Source of the DNA: JBFAPK01 sp040676675
GTDB taxonomy: Bacteria; Actinomycetota; Actinomycetes; Mycobacteriales; Micromonosporaceae
Direction: 5' to 3'
DNA length: 64,000 bases
NCBI RefSeq assembly: GCF_040676675.1
Contig: NZ_JBFAPK010000039.1
Coordinates: 1 to 64,000 of the forward strand
The notes beneath the pieces were generated by a model. That model worked only from the letters and a program-made list of their open reading frames with translations. It made no database searches and was not told where the DNA came from. The stretch's first letter is position 1, and each line of letters opens with the position of its first letter. Shown here one piece after another: positions 16,727-26,189 of the stretch. The translations under genes were made by a program, and so were the position numbers.

Positions 16727-17860
16727 ATGCGGACGGCGATCGTGATTGGTGGCGGAATCGGCGGACTGGCGGCGGCGATCGGGCTGCGCCGCGCCGGCTG
16801 GGACGTCACGGTGCTGGAGCGGGTACCGGAGATCGCCCCCGTCGGCGCCGGGCTGGTGCTCCAGGCCAACGGCGTACGGTGCCTCGACGCGCTCGGCGTC
16901 GGCGCGGCCGTACGGGCCGGCGGGCGCCCGGACCACGGCGGCGGCCTGCGGGCCCCGGACGGGCGCTGGCTGGCCCGGATGGACGGCGACGTCCTGGCGG
17001 ACCTGCTCGGCACCGACGCGATCGGCATCCACCGGGCGGCCCTGCACCGCATCCTCCTCGACGCGCTGCCGGCGCAGACCGTACGGACCGACGCCGAGGT
17101 GACCGGGGTGACCGAGGACGGCACGGTCCGGTACCGCTCCGCCGGCACGGAGACCACGCTCCGCGCCGACCTCGTGGTCGGGGCCGACGGCATCCACAGC
17201 GCCGTACGCGCGGCGCTCTGGCCGGAGCACCCCGGCCCGGTCGCGGTCGGGGTGGCCGCCTGGCGCGGCGTCACCCGCGAACCGTGGCCCGGCGAGATCG
17301 AGGTGGCGGTCACCTGGGGCCGGGGCGAGGAGTTCGGCGTCGTACCGCTGCACGACGGGCGGATCTACTGGTACGGGGCGGTCAACGCGCCGGCGGGCCG
17401 GCCCGGGCCCGAGCCGGCGGTCGGCGTCCGGGAGCGCTTCGGGGGCTGGCACGAGCCGATCCCGGCGCTGCTCGCGGCCACCGACCCCGACCGGGTGCTC
17501 CACGACGACCTGCGCTGCCTGGAGCCGCCGCTGCCCACGTACGCCCGGGGCCGGGTCGTGCTGCTCGGCGACGCCGCGCACGCCATGACGCCGCACCTCG
17601 GGCAGGGCGCCAACCAGGCGCTGGAGGACGCGGTGGTCCTCGCACGGACGGGAGACCCACGCGAGTACGACCGGTTGCGCCGCCCGCGCAGCCAGCGGGT
17701 GGCCCGCGCCTCCCGGCAGGCCGGGCGGCTCACCGCGGTGGAGAACCCGCTCGCCGTGGCGGCCCGCAACGCGCTCATGCGGCTCGTCCCGCAGCGGGCC
17801 GCGCTGCGCTCCATGGCGCGCTACGCCGACTGGCGACCGCCGGCGGACGGCCGGGCGTGA
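16727..17860 (+). CDS. FAD-dependent monooxygenase (PHBH/UbiH class)
   Basis: A 377-residue group A flavoprotein monooxygenase. It has the FAD Rossmann motif GGGIGGLAAAIGLRRAGWDVTVLER at the N-terminus, the DG motif VVGADGIHSAVR, and the GD motif RVVLLGDAAHAMTPHLGQGANQALEDA near residue 281. It hydroxylates a small aromatic or similar substrate with NAD(P)H; the substrate is not predictable. ATG 16727 has an AGAAGGAG site 7 bp upstream. The gene is convergent with the alpha/beta hydrolase 25 bp downstream and is probably inducible through the TetR operator. Confidence 0.9.
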   Translation: MRTAIVIGGGIGGLAAAIGLRRAGWDVTVLERVPEIAPVGAGLVLQANGVRCLDALGVGAAVRAGGRPDHGGGLRAPDGRWLARMDGDVLADLLGTDAIGIHRAALHRILLDALPAQTVRTDAEVTGVTEDGTVRYRSAGTETTLRADLVVGADGIHSAVRAALWPEHPGPVAVGVAAWRGVTREPWPGEIEVAVTWGRGEEFGVVPLHDGRIYWYGAVNAPAGRPGPEPAVGVRERFGGWHEPIPALLAATDPDRVLHDDLRCLEPPLPTYARGRVVLLGDAAHAMTPHLGQGANQALEDAVVLARTGDPREYDRLRRPRSQRVARASRQAGRLTAVENPLAVAARNALMRLVPQRAALRSMARYADWRPPADGRA

Positions 17861-17885
17861 CGGAGTCGGAGTTCACCGCGCGGGA

Positions 17886-18764
17886 TCAGCGGGCGAGCAG
17901 GTCGCGCAGCGCCTTGACCACGTCGGCGGGGGCCTCCTCGGCCATGAAGTGACCGCAGGAGACCGTACGGTGGTCCAGGTCGGACGCCCAGGCGCCCCAC
18001 CGCGCCTTCGCGTCGAAGCCCAGCGCCGCGCCCCAGTCCTGCTGGAGCACGGTCACCGGCATCCGCAGCCGGTTCCCGGCCTCCCGGTCGGCGGTGTCGT
18101 CCGCCACGTCGACGAAGGCCGACGCGCGGTAGTCCGCGACGATCGAGGTGACCGCGCCCCGGGAGGCGGCCAGGTACGCCGCCCGCACGTCGGCGGGGAT
18201 CGCCTCCGGGTTGCGGCTCCAGATGTCCAGGAAGTGTCCGAAGAACTCGTCGGCGCTGTTGCCGATCAGCCGCTCGGGCAGGCCGGGCGGCTGCGCCATC
18301 AGGTAGAGGTGGAACCCGACGGCGGCCGTCGTACCGTGCATCACCTCCCAGGTGTCCAGGGTCGGCAGCACGTCCAGGGAGGCGAGGTGGGTGACGGCCG
18401 CCGGGTGGTCGAGTCCGGTCCGGATGGCGACGAGCGCGCCCCGGTCGTGCCCGGCCAGGGCGAACCGCTCGTGCCCGAGGGCCCGCGCGAGGGCGACGAC
18501 GTCGGCGCCCATGGTGCGCTTGGCGTAGGTGCGCCCGTCGGTGTCGGCCGGCTTGTCGCTGTCGCCGTACCCGCGCAGGTCGGGCACGATCACGGTGTGG
18601 TCCGCGGCCAGGTCGGCGGCGACGTGCCGCCACATCAGGTGGGTCTGCGGGAAGCCGTGCAGCAGCACGATCGGCCGGCCCGCGCCGCCGACGGCCACGT
18701 TGAGGGCCACGCCGTCGGCGACCGGAACGCGTCGGTACTCGAATCCATCGATTCTGGGGGTCAT
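17886..18764 (-). CDS. Alpha/beta hydrolase, haloacetate dehalogenase or epoxide hydrolase type
   Basis: A 292-residue alpha/beta hydrolase. It has the oxyanion motif LLHGFPQTHLMWRHVA, the segment PDLRGYGDSDKP, a nucleophile elbow GHDRGA with Asp (residue about 105) rather than Ser, and a catalytic His in CGHFMAEEAP near the C-terminus. An Asp nucleophile marks haloalkane or haloacetate dehalogenases and epoxide hydrolases. The cap domain (FGHFLDIWSRNPEAIPADVRAAY) resembles fluoroacetate dehalogenase relatives. Cytoplasmic. It is divergent from the SARP regulator. Confidence 0.87.
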   Translation of the reverse strand: MTPRIDGFEYRRVPVADGVALNVAVGGAGRPIVLLHGFPQTHLMWRHVAADLAADHTVIVPDLRGYGDSDKPADTDGRTYAKRTMGADVVALARALGHERFALAGHDRGALVAIRTGLDHPAAVTHLASLDVLPTLDTWEVMHGTTAAVGFHLYLMAQPPGLPERLIGNSADEFFGHFLDIWSRNPEAIPADVRAAYLAASRGAVTSIVADYRASAFVDVADDTADREAGNRLRMPVTVLQQDWGAALGFDAKARWGAWASDLDHRTVSCGHFMAEEAPADVVKALRDLLAR

Positions 18765-18795
18765 CCGTTCAGCCTTTCCGCTGGTGGGACCGGTC

Positions 18796-18821
18796 GGCTG
18801 GTCCGGCCGGCCCGACCAGCC
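18796..18821. promoter_or_regulatory. Inverted repeat between hydrolase and SARP genes
   Basis: Arms GGCTGGTC (18796-18803) and GACCAGCC (18814-18821) with a 10-bp spacer in the divergent intergenic region. A direct repeat CCGATCAGC follows at about 18832 and 18843. The site could be an operator for one or both genes, but the local G/C richness makes a chance hairpin possible. Confidence 0.35.
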
Positions 18822-18904
18822 TGCCCGGCTCCGATCAGCAACCGATCAGCCCGCGCGCAGCGCAGGCCCCGCCGTAGGCTTCGGGCCGGGAGGTGCTCGG
18901 GTCG

Positions 18905-21900
18905 GTGGTGACGTTCGGCGTGCTCGGGCCGTTGGTGGCCGAAACCGGGCACGGTCCGGTCGGGCTGCGCGGCCCGCGGCACCGGGCGGTACTGGCCCGG
19001 CTGCTGATCGCTCGGCGCCGGGTGGTGCCCGTCCGCCGGCTCGTCGAGGACCTCTGGGACGACCCGCCCGAGGGGGCGGTCGGCGCCATCCAGACCTTCG
19101 TCGCCGCGCTGCGCCAGGCCATCGAGCCGAACCGGCCGCCCCGTACGCCGGCCCGGCTGCTGGTGACCGAGGCGCCCGGGTACGCGCTGCGGGCCGCCCC
19201 CGACGCGGTGGACGCCTGGCGGTTCGAGTCCGCGCTGACCGAGTCGAACGAGCTGCTGGCGGCGGGGCGGCCCGAGGCCGCGCTGGCCGGGCTGGAGGCC
19301 GCGCTCGGGCTGTGGCGGGGCCCCGCCTACGCCGAGTTCGCCGACGAGCACTGGGCCCGCGCCGAGGTCACCCGGCTGCACGAGCTGCGGCTGCTCGGCG
19401 TGGAGCGGCGGGCGGAGGCGGCCCTGGCGCTCGGGCGGGCCGATGCCGTGGTCGCCGACCTGCGCGCCCAGGTGGCCGAGCACCCGTGGCGCGAGCACGC
19501 CTGGCGCCTGCTCGCGCTCGCCCTGTACCGCTCGGGCCGGCAGGGCGACGCGCTGGACGCGCTGCGTACGGCGCGGGGCGTGCTCGTCGCGGACCTGGGT
19601 CTCGACCCGGGGCCCGAGCTGCGGCACCTGGAGGCGGACATCCTCGCGCAGGCACCCCGGCTGGACGCCCCGGCGGCGCGGCCCGTCGCGCCGCCGCCGG
19701 CCCCACCGGCACCCGCCCCGCCCACGCGGACCGGGCTGCTGCCGGCCGAGCCGGGTCCCGGGGTGCGGGGTGCGCCCGGCGAGCCGGGTCCTGGCGTGCC
19801 GGGCGGGCCGGGCGGGGCGCTCGCGGACCGGCCCCGGCTGTTCGGGCGGGACGCCGAGTACGCCGAGCTGGCCCGTGCCGCCGCGGCGGTACGCACGGGC
19901 CGCCGGCTCGGGCTGGCCCTGCTCTCCGGCGACGCGGGCGCCGGCAAGACGGCCCTCGCCGAGGCGCTGGCCACCGGCCTGGCCGCCCAGGGCTGGACCA
20001 CGGCCTGGGGCGGCAACCCGGAGCACGAGGGCGCGCCCGCCGCCTGGCCGTGGCACCGCATCCTCGCCGGCCTCGCCGAGCGCGGCCACGGCCCCGCACC
20101 GGCGACGGCGGCACCGCCCGCCGGCAGCGCGGAACCCGCGACGGACTCCGCGACGGACCGCGCGACAGACCACAGGTCGGAACCCGCGACGGACTCCGCG
20201 ACGGACCGCGCGACAGACCACAGGTCGGAACCCGCGACAGACCCCGCGGCGGCCCGGTTCCGGATGCACCGCGCGGTGCTGTCCTATCTCGACGGTGTGG
20301 CCGCGCGGGGCCCGCTGCTGCTGGTCCTCGACGACCTGCACCGGGCCGGCGAGGAGACCCTGGCGCTGCTCGCCGCGCTGCTCGCCGAGCCGGTCACCGG
20401 ACCGGTGCTGGTCCTCGGCACGTTCCGCACCACCGAGATCTCCACCGGCCTCGCGGAACTGCTCGGCCGGGCCGCCCGCGCCGAGCCCAGCCGCGTCTAC
20501 CTCGGCGGCCTGCCGGCGGAGGCGGTCGGCGAACTCGTCCACGCCACCACCGGGCGGGCGGTCCCCGAGGCGACGGCCCGCGCGATCCACGAGCGCAGCG
20601 GCGGCAACCCGTTCTTCGTACGCGAGCTGGCCCGGCTCCTCGACGCCCAGGGCGACGCCGCGCTCTCGGCGGTACCGGCCGGTGTCCGGGACGTCATCCG
20701 GCATCGGCTCGCCGCCCTGCCGGAGGCCACTCGTACCGTGCTGCGGCAGGCCGCGGTGCTCGGCCGGGACGTGGACCTCGACCTGTTGATCCCGCTCGCC
20801 GGCGACGAGGAACTGGTGCTCGACGCGGTGGACTCGGCGCTGCTGGGCGGCTTCCTGGTCGAGTCCGGGCCGGACCGTTCCCGGTTCGCGCACGCGCTGG
20901 TGCGCGACGCCCTGTACGAGGAGGTCTCCCAGGCCCGGCGGGCGCGTTGGCACGGCCGCATCGCCGAGACGCTGGAGGCGCTGCGCCCGGGCGACGTCGA
21001 GGCCCTGGCCCACCACTTCCTGCTGGCCCCGGGCCGGCCGGCGGCGGCGAAGGCGGCCCGCTACGCCGCCGCCGCGGCCGACCGGGCGCAGCGCCGGTTC
21101 GCCCCGCACGAGGCCGCCCGGCTGTGGCGGGCCGCCCTGGCCGCGCACGACCGGGCGGTACCGGAGCGGACCGCGCCGGACGGGACGGCGCCCGACCCGA
21201 CCGCCGAGGCCGCCGAGCGGACCCGGCTGGAGCTGGTGACTGGGCTGGTGCGCGCCCTCGCCGTGACCGGGAACCTGGAACAGGCCCGGCGGCACCGGGC
21301 CGAGGCGATCACCACCGCCGAGCGGCTCGCCGATCCAGAGCTGACCGCCCGGGTGCTCGGCGCGTTCGACGTGCCGGGGATCTGGACGGCCAACGACGAT
21401 CCGGCGCTGGCCGCGCGGATCGTCGCGGTCATCCGGCGCACCCTCGCCGCGCTCGGGGACGGCCCGAGCGCCGAACGGGCCCGGCTGCTCGGCGCGCTCG
21501 CCATGGAGCTGCGCGGCACCCGGTCCGCCGAGGGCCGGGCGGCGGCGGTCGAGGCGGAGGCCATCGCCCGCCGGCTCGGCGACCCCGCGCTGCTCGCCTT
21601 CGCCCTCAACGGCCGGTTCATGCACGCCTTCGAGCGGGCCGGGCTCGCGCCGCGGCGGGCCGCGATCGGTACCGAGCTGGTCGAGCTGGCCGCCGCGCAC
21701 GAGCTGGTCGCCTTCGAGGTGCTCGGGCACCTCGTGCTGCTCCAGGCGCGTTCGGCGCTGGCCGACTTCGCCGCGGCCGACGCGCACGCGGCCGCGGCCG
21801 ACCGGCTCGCGCGGCGGTACGACATCCCGCTGGTCGGCGTCTTCACCGACTGGTACGCGGCGCTGCGGCTCGCCGTGGCGGGGCGTACCGGGCCGGCCGA

Positions 21901-22411
21901 GGAGAGGTACCGGAGCGCGGCGACCCGGCTCGGCGGCACGGGCATGTGGGGACTGGAACCAGGGCTGCTGCCACTGGCCCTGCTCGCCCCACGGCTGCGG
22001 GACGGAACCGTGCCCGGGGTGGACCCGGACGCCGACTGGGGACCGTACCGGGACTGGGTACGGCCGCTCGGCCGGCTCGCGGCCGGCGACCGCGCCGGGG
22101 CGCTGGCGGCGCTGGCGGCCATACCGGAGTCGCCGCACGACCTGCTTCGCGAGGCGCGCGCCTGCCTCGTCGCGGTGGCCGCCGTCGCGCTGCGGGACCG
22201 CCCGGCGATGGAACGCGGCTACGCCGAGCTGCTGCCCGCCGCCGACGAGCTGGCGGGCGCCGGCAGCGGGCTGCTCACCCTCGGTCCGGTCGCCGGTCAC
22301 CTCGCGCGGCTCGCCGCCGGGCTCGGCCGGCCGGCGCGGGCCCGGGAGCACGAACGCCAGGCGGCGGAGGTCGCCGAGCGGGCCGCCCGCGCGACACCTG
22401 CCATCCGTTGA
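18905..22411 (+). CDS. SARP-family regulator with BTAD and AAA ATPase domains (AfsR-like)
   Basis: A regulator of about 1168 residues. It starts with an OmpR-type winged helix (VTFGVLGPLVAETG... VLARLLIARRRVVPVRRLVEDLWDD), then a BTAD domain (ALTESNELLAAGRPEAALAGLEAAL... LGLDPGPELRHLEADILAQAP). A Pro/Gly linker (about 255-315) leads to an AAA/NTPase domain with Walker A GDAGAGKT near 342-349 and Walker B LLLVLDDLHRAGEETLALL, and a long TPR-like C-terminal half. Large SARPs usually activate secondary-metabolite genes. GTG 18905 is 11 bp from GGGAGG; GTG 18893 and 18908 are alternatives. A 48-bp in-frame duplication is inserted within the ATPase domain. Confidence 0.88.
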   Translation: MVTFGVLGPLVAETGHGPVGLRGPRHRAVLARLLIARRRVVPVRRLVEDLWDDPPEGAVGAIQTFVAALRQAIEPNRPPRTPARLLVTEAPGYALRAAPDAVDAWRFESALTESNELLAAGRPEAALAGLEAALGLWRGPAYAEFADEHWARAEVTRLHELRLLGVERRAEAALALGRADAVVADLRAQVAEHPWREHAWRLLALALYRSGRQGDALDALRTARGVLVADLGLDPGPELRHLEADILAQAPRLDAPAARPVAPPPAPPAPAPPTRTGLLPAEPGPGVRGAPGEPGPGVPGGPGGALADRPRLFGRDAEYAELARAAAAVRTGRRLGLALLSGDAGAGKTALAEALATGLAAQGWTTAWGGNPEHEGAPAAWPWHRILAGLAERGHGPAPATAAPPAGSAEPATDSATDRATDHRSEPATDSATDRATDHRSEPATDPAAARFRMHRAVLSYLDGVAARGPLLLVLDDLHRAGEETLALLAALLAEPVTGPVLVLGTFRTTEISTGLAELLGRAARAEPSRVYLGGLPAEAVGELVHATTGRAVPEATARAIHERSGGNPFFVRELARLLDAQGDAALSAVPAGVRDVIRHRLAALPEATRTVLRQAAVLGRDVDLDLLIPLAGDEELVLDAVDSALLGGFLVESGPDRSRFAHALVRDALYEEVSQARRARWHGRIAETLEALRPGDVEALAHHFLLAPGRPAAAKAARYAAAAADRAQRRFAPHEAARLWRAALAAHDRAVPERTAPDGTAPDPTAEAAERTRLELVTGLVRALAVTGNLEQARRHRAEAITTAERLADPELTARVLGAFDVPGIWTANDDPALAARIVAVIRRTLAALGDGPSAERARLLGALAMELRGTRSAEGRAAAVEAEAIARRLGDPALLAFALNGRFMHAFERAGLAPRRAAIGTELVELAAAHELVAFEVLGHLVLLQARSALADFAAADAHAAAADRLARRYDIPLVGVFTDWYAALRLAVAGRTGPAEERYRSAATRLGGTGMWGLEPGLLPLALLAPRLRDGTVPGVDPDADWGPYRDWVRPLGRLAAGDRAGALAALAAIPESPHDLLREARACLVAVAAVALRDRPAMERGYAELLPAADELAGAGSGLLTLGPVAGHLARLAAGLGRPARAREHERQAAEVAERAARATPAIR
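20132..20243. repeat. 48-bp in-frame tandem repeat inside the SARP gene
   Basis: The repeat begins at 20132, 20180 and 20228 (last copy partial). Each unit adds 16 residues, EPATDSATDRATDHRS, rich in Ser, Thr, Asp and Arg, so copy number can change without frameshift. It sits between Walker A and Walker B, in a likely surface loop. Confidence 0.9.
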
Positions 22412-22463
22412 AAGATCAGACAACGGTCGCCCCACGGTCAGCTGCCGCAGGCATCCTGCCCGG

Positions 22464-24005
22464 GTGCCGAAGCTACCCGCCGTCACCGCCTACCGCGTCC
22501 TCGGTACCGCCGGTGCGGCGATACTGGCCTGCGCCGGTTGGGCGGCCGGGGCGTTGCCCGTCCACCAGCCCGACACCCCGCTCTGGCTCATCCACTGGCG
22601 CGACCACTCGCGGCCGGCGCTGCTCGGCGGATACCTGGGGCTGACGCTGCTGACGGTGGCGTGGTGGTGGGCCGGGCGGGAACTCCAGCGCCACGGCGGC
22701 GTGGACCGGCGCAGCCTGCTGACCACGCTCGCGCTCTGGTCGAGCCCACTGCTGCTGGGTCCGCCGCTGTTCAGCCGGGACGTCTACAGCTACCTGGCGC
22801 AGGGGTCGATGGTGCTGACCGACATCGACGTCTACCGCTTCGGCGTCTCGCGGCTCGGCGGGCGGCTCGCCGCCGAGGTGCCGGCGATGTGGCAGCACAC
22901 GCCAGCACCGTACGGGCCGCTCTTCCTCGGCCTGGCCGCCGTGGTCGCGGGCCTGGTCGGTACGAAGGTGACGGTCGGCATCCTCGGCATGCGGCTGCTG
23001 GCGCTGGCCGGCGTCGGCCTGCTGGTCGTCTTCCTGCCCCGGCTCGCCCGCCACTGCGGCGTACCGCCGATGGCGGCGCTCTGGCTCGGGGTGCTGAACC
23101 CGCTGGTGCCGCTGCACCTGATCGCCGGGGCGCACAACGAGGCGGTGATGCTGGGGCTGCTGGTGCCGGGGCTCTGCCTGGCCTTCGAGCGCCGCTTCGT
23201 CCTGGCCACGGTCCTGGTCACGCTCGCGGCGCTGGTGAAGGCGCCCGCCGTGGCCGGGCTGCTGGTGGTGGTCTCGCTCTGGGCTCCGTACCGTCTCGGC
23301 GGCCTGGCGGCGCTGCGGGCCGGCGGCGTCATGGCCGCGCTGCGGGCCGGCGGCGTCATGGCCGCGCTGCGGGCCGGGGTGCCGGCGCTGCTGGGCACCG
23401 CCGCCATCGCGGCCGTCACCACGGCCGCCGTCTCGGCCGTCACCGGCATCGGCTACGGCTGGCTCGCCGCCCTCAGCACGCCGATCTCCAAGCACAGCTG
23501 GTCGCTCTCCAGCGCGCTCGGCCGGGGCTCGACCGCCCTGCTGGAGGCGCTCGGGGTCGAGGCCGGCGAGGCGCCGATGCGGTTCTGGCTCTGGGCCGGC
23601 CTGCTCGCCGCCCTGGGTACCGCCGCGTTCGCCTGGTGGCACCGGCACCGGCTGGGCCCCGCGTACGCCCTCGGGCTGGCCCTGGCCGCGGTGGCCCTGC
23701 TCGGTCCGGCCACCCGCCCCTGGTACGGGCTCTGGGGGCTGGTGCCGCTGGCCGCCTCCGCCCCACCCGGACGGGTACGCGGGCTGGTGGCCGCGGGCGC
23801 CACCGCGCTGGCGTTCGTGACGATGCCCGACGGCTTCGGCCCGGACGGCGACAAGTTCCTGCTCGCCGTCGCCGGGGTGCTGCTCGGGGTGGTGGCGGTG
23901 CTGCTCGTCCTCGCGACCCGGGCCCACCCGCGCGCCCTGCCCGGCGGGATCGCCGCCCCGCTGCCCGAGCGCATCGCCGCCCCGCTGCCGGGTACGCCCC
24001 GATGA
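22464..24005 (+). CDS. MptB-like alpha-1,6-mannosyltransferase (GT-C membrane enzyme)
   Basis: A 513-residue integral membrane protein with about 12 hydrophobic helices. The GT-C signature FSRDVYSYLAQGSM in the first extracellular loop, followed by PAPYGPLFLGLAA, is typical of MptB-type polyprenol-phosphomannose-dependent mannosyltransferases. These extend lipomannan-like or related mannan chains on the outer face of the membrane. GTG 22464 lacks a clear SD sequence. Its stop overlaps the next gene by 4 bp. A 9-residue ALRAGGVMA repeat lies in a loop at residues 283-305. The pairing with a GT87 gene supports a cell-envelope mannosylation role. Confidence 0.82.
   Translation: MPKLPAVTAYRVLGTAGAAILACAGWAAGALPVHQPDTPLWLIHWRDHSRPALLGGYLGLTLLTVAWWWAGRELQRHGGVDRRSLLTTLALWSSPLLLGPPLFSRDVYSYLAQGSMVLTDIDVYRFGVSRLGGRLAAEVPAMWQHTPAPYGPLFLGLAAVVAGLVGTKVTVGILGMRLLALAGVGLLVVFLPRLARHCGVPPMAALWLGVLNPLVPLHLIAGAHNEAVMLGLLVPGLCLAFERRFVLATVLVTLAALVKAPAVAGLLVVVSLWAPYRLGGLAALRAGGVMAALRAGGVMAALRAGVPALLGTAAIAAVTTAAVSAVTGIGYGWLAALSTPISKHSWSLSSALGRGSTALLEALGVEAGEAPMRFWLWAGLLAALGTAAFAWWHRHRLGPAYALGLALAAVALLGPATRPWYGLWGLVPLAASAPPGRVRGLVAAGATALAFVTMPDGFGPDGDKFLLAVAGVLLGVVAVLLVLATRAHPRALPGGIAAPLPERIAAPLPGTPR
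23311..23380. repeat. 27-bp in-frame tandem repeat inside the MptB-like gene
   Basis: CGCTGCGGGCCGG recurs at 23311, 23338 and 23365 with a 27-bp period. It encodes ALRAGGVMA repeated in an inter-helix loop. The copies are identical, so the duplication is recent. Confidence 0.85.
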
Positions 24006-25273
24006 GCCGCACGTACCGCCGGGCCGCGCTGGTCTGCGGGCTGGCGCTGGGGATCGCGGTGGCGATCGCCCTGCTCCCCGGCCATCGTGGCTGGTTCGAC
24101 GTGGGCGTCTACCACGGCGCCGTCAACTACTGGGTGCACGACGGCGGGCAACTCTACGACTACCTGCGGCCCGGCACCAGGTACGGCTTCACGTACCCGC
24201 CGTTCGCGGCGGTCTGCATGCTGCCGATGGCGCTGCTCGGCTGGTACCCGACCATCGCCGCCAACCTGCTGCTCACCGCCCTGGCCGCCGGTTTCCTGCT
24301 CTGGCTGCTCGTCGACCCGCTCGCGGCGCGGCTGCCCGTACCGCGCTGGTTCACCTTCGGGATCGCCGTCTGCCTCTTCGCGGCGCTCAACCCGGTCCGC
24401 GACACGGTCAGCTTCGGCCAGATCAACCTGCTCCTCGTGGCGCTGGTCTACCTCGACCTGTGGCTGCTGGAGCGGGGCAGCCGCCTCGCCGGAATCGGCA
24501 TCGGGCTCGCCGCCGCGATCAAGCTGACCCCGGCCGTCTTCGTCGGGTACCTGCTGCTCACCCGCCGCTGGCGGGCCGCCGTCACGGCCGTCGGCTGCGC
24601 GGTGGCGAGCACGCTGCTGGCCGCGACCGTGGCGCCGGCGGCCTCGCTGACCTACTTCGCCGAGGCGATGTGGGACACCGGCCGGATCGGCGTGCTCGGC
24701 TACATCTCCAACCAGTCCCTGTCGGGTCTGGTGGCCCGCTGGGATCCGCCCGGCCCGGACGGGCCGACCTGGCTCCTGCTGGTCGGCGTGGTGCTCGCCG
24801 CCTGGGCCTGGCGGGCCCGCTGGGCGGGGCAGCTCGGCGACGACCGGGCCGGATTCGCCCTGACCGGCCTGGCCGGGTGCCTGGTCAGCCCGATCACCTG
24901 GGTGCACCACCTGGTCTGGGCGGTGCCGGCGCTGGTGGCGCTCGCCGCGGTGACGCTCCCGTGGCCGCCCGCCGGGGCGGCCCGGCGGCGGTTCCGGTTC
25001 GGCGTCGGGGCGTACCTGGTGCTGGTCAGCGGCCTGGTCTGGCTCTGGTCGGTGGACCACCGGGGCGTGCTCGGGTTCGTGGGCGGCAGCAGCTACGTGC
25101 TGGTCACGCTCGGCCTGCTCGCCCTGCTGCCGATCCGCCCCGGCCGCCCGGCCGTACCGACCACCCTGCCCGAGCGCACCGCGGTACCGGCGGAAGTGCC
25201 CGACCGCACCGCGGTACCGGCGGAAGTGCCCGACCGGACCGCCGCGCCGGCCACCGTGCCCGACCGCGCCTGA
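24002..25273 (+). CDS. GT87 (DUF2029) polyprenol-phosphate mannosyltransferase
   Basis: A 423-residue GT-C membrane enzyme of the PimE/GT87 family. The first loop carries GWFDVGVYHGAVNYW with the conserved Asp and Tyr, then YGFTYPPFAAV. Later come NPVRDTVSFGQINLLLVALVYLDLW, LAAAIKLTPAVF and SPITWVHHLVW, all characteristic of this family. It transfers mannose (or arabinose) from a polyprenyl phosphate outside the cell. The ATGA overlap with the MptB-like gene couples the two. The C-terminal tail repeats a TAVPAEVPDR unit, another small tandem duplication. Confidence 0.85.
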   Translation: MSRTYRRAALVCGLALGIAVAIALLPGHRGWFDVGVYHGAVNYWVHDGGQLYDYLRPGTRYGFTYPPFAAVCMLPMALLGWYPTIAANLLLTALAAGFLLWLLVDPLAARLPVPRWFTFGIAVCLFAALNPVRDTVSFGQINLLLVALVYLDLWLLERGSRLAGIGIGLAAAIKLTPAVFVGYLLLTRRWRAAVTAVGCAVASTLLAATVAPAASLTYFAEAMWDTGRIGVLGYISNQSLSGLVARWDPPGPDGPTWLLLVGVVLAAWAWRARWAGQLGDDRAGFALTGLAGCLVSPITWVHHLVWAVPALVALAAVTLPWPPAGAARRRFRFGVGAYLVLVSGLVWLWSVDHRGVLGFVGGSSYVLVTLGLLALLPIRPGRPAVPTTLPERTAVPAEVPDRTAVPAEVPDRTAAPATVPDRA

Positions 25274-25482
25274 CCATTTCCGGCCCGCCGTTCGTCGGGG
25301 ACGGCCGGAACTCTGGCCGGATCCGCTCTCGCCGCCGGGCCGGATTCGCCTCGCGCCGAACCCTCGGCGCGCTCGTTGTTCACACCCTATTGATTGATGT
25401 CCGCTCCCGGAGACCAAACAAATCGCGCGTGCTGACGATGGAGGAGCCCGAGTAGAACGACGATGGGGAGGCTGGTACGCCG

Positions 25483-26094
25483 ATGACCATCCGAAGCACG
25501 ATGACACGAATGTCGGTGGCGGTGATCGCGGTCTGGTGCGCGATCGCGGTCGCGCCCGCGGCCCGGGCCGGCACCGCCGAGGCCGCGGCGGGCGGAGGCG
25601 CCACGGGCGTCACGCACCGCACGGTGAAGCTGGTGGCCGGACCGAGCCCGGAGAAGAAGGCGGCGCTGCGGGCGGCCGGCGTGGCGGACGACCCGCCGCC
25701 CTTCACCTGCTACTTCAACATCTGGGAGGCCAGTTGGCCCGGCGGGAACCCGGCTCCGATCACCTTCTCCAGCTCGCTGGAGTGCGGCGACGCCCCGCCC
25801 GGACCGTGGCAGATCTTCACGCTGAAGACGGAGCTGCGCAACGTCGCGACCGGATTCGTCGAGGCGGAGGGACCGGCCCTCGACGGCATCCTGGAGGGGC
25901 GGGTGACCAGCGGCGCGACCTCGGTTCCGCTGCAACGTCCGGCCGCCCACTACGTCCGGCAGGTGAGTTCCATCCTGAACCTGCCGGACGAGAGCGGCGC
26001 CTACGACATCTGGTACTACCTGCCGGCGGAATGCACCGGCGTGGGCGGGCCGCTCGCGGAATGCGACTTCCGGAACGCTCCGTTCACCGTCTGA
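25483..26094 (+). CDS. Small secreted protein of unknown function
   Basis: A 203-residue exported protein. The N-terminus (MTIRSTMTRMSVAVIAVWCAIAV then APAARAGTAEA) is a Sec signal peptide. The mature part contains four cysteines (in FTCYFNIW, LECGDA, AECTGV and AECDF), suggesting two disulfides, and Trp-rich beta strands. I do not recognise the family. It is preceded by a 209-bp intergenic region with an A/T-richer patch (TATTGATTGATG near 25388) but no clear promoter. A strong hairpin follows the gene. Confidence 0.75.
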   Translation: MTIRSTMTRMSVAVIAVWCAIAVAPAARAGTAEAAAGGGATGVTHRTVKLVAGPSPEKKAALRAAGVADDPPPFTCYFNIWEASWPGGNPAPITFSSSLECGDAPPGPWQIFTLKTELRNVATGFVEAEGPALDGILEGRVTSGATSVPLQRPAAHYVRQVSSILNLPDESGAYDIWYYLPAECTGVGGPLAECDFRNAPFTV

Positions 26095-26129
26095 CGGTGG
26101 GTAGGGAGACCCTCGCCGAGGGCTGAAAC

Positions 26130-26168
26130 GTACGGGCCGCCGGGGCGGAAAGCCCCGACGGCCCGTAC
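26130..26168. terminator. Strong hairpin between convergent genes
   Basis: The stem GTACGGGCCG-C-CGGGGC pairs with GCCCCG-A-CGGCCCGTAC around the loop GGAAA. It has 16 paired positions and one mismatch. It lies between the small secreted protein and the SPFH gene and is a probable bidirectional terminator. Confidence 0.8.
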
Positions 26169-26189
26169 CGGCGTGCCGCTGTTGCGCTG

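Noticed and set aside
23453..25507. Long minus-strand frames across the two mannosyltransferase genes
   Set aside because: Opposite strand of well-supported membrane enzymes; translations are Arg/Gly/Pro-rich with no family motif.
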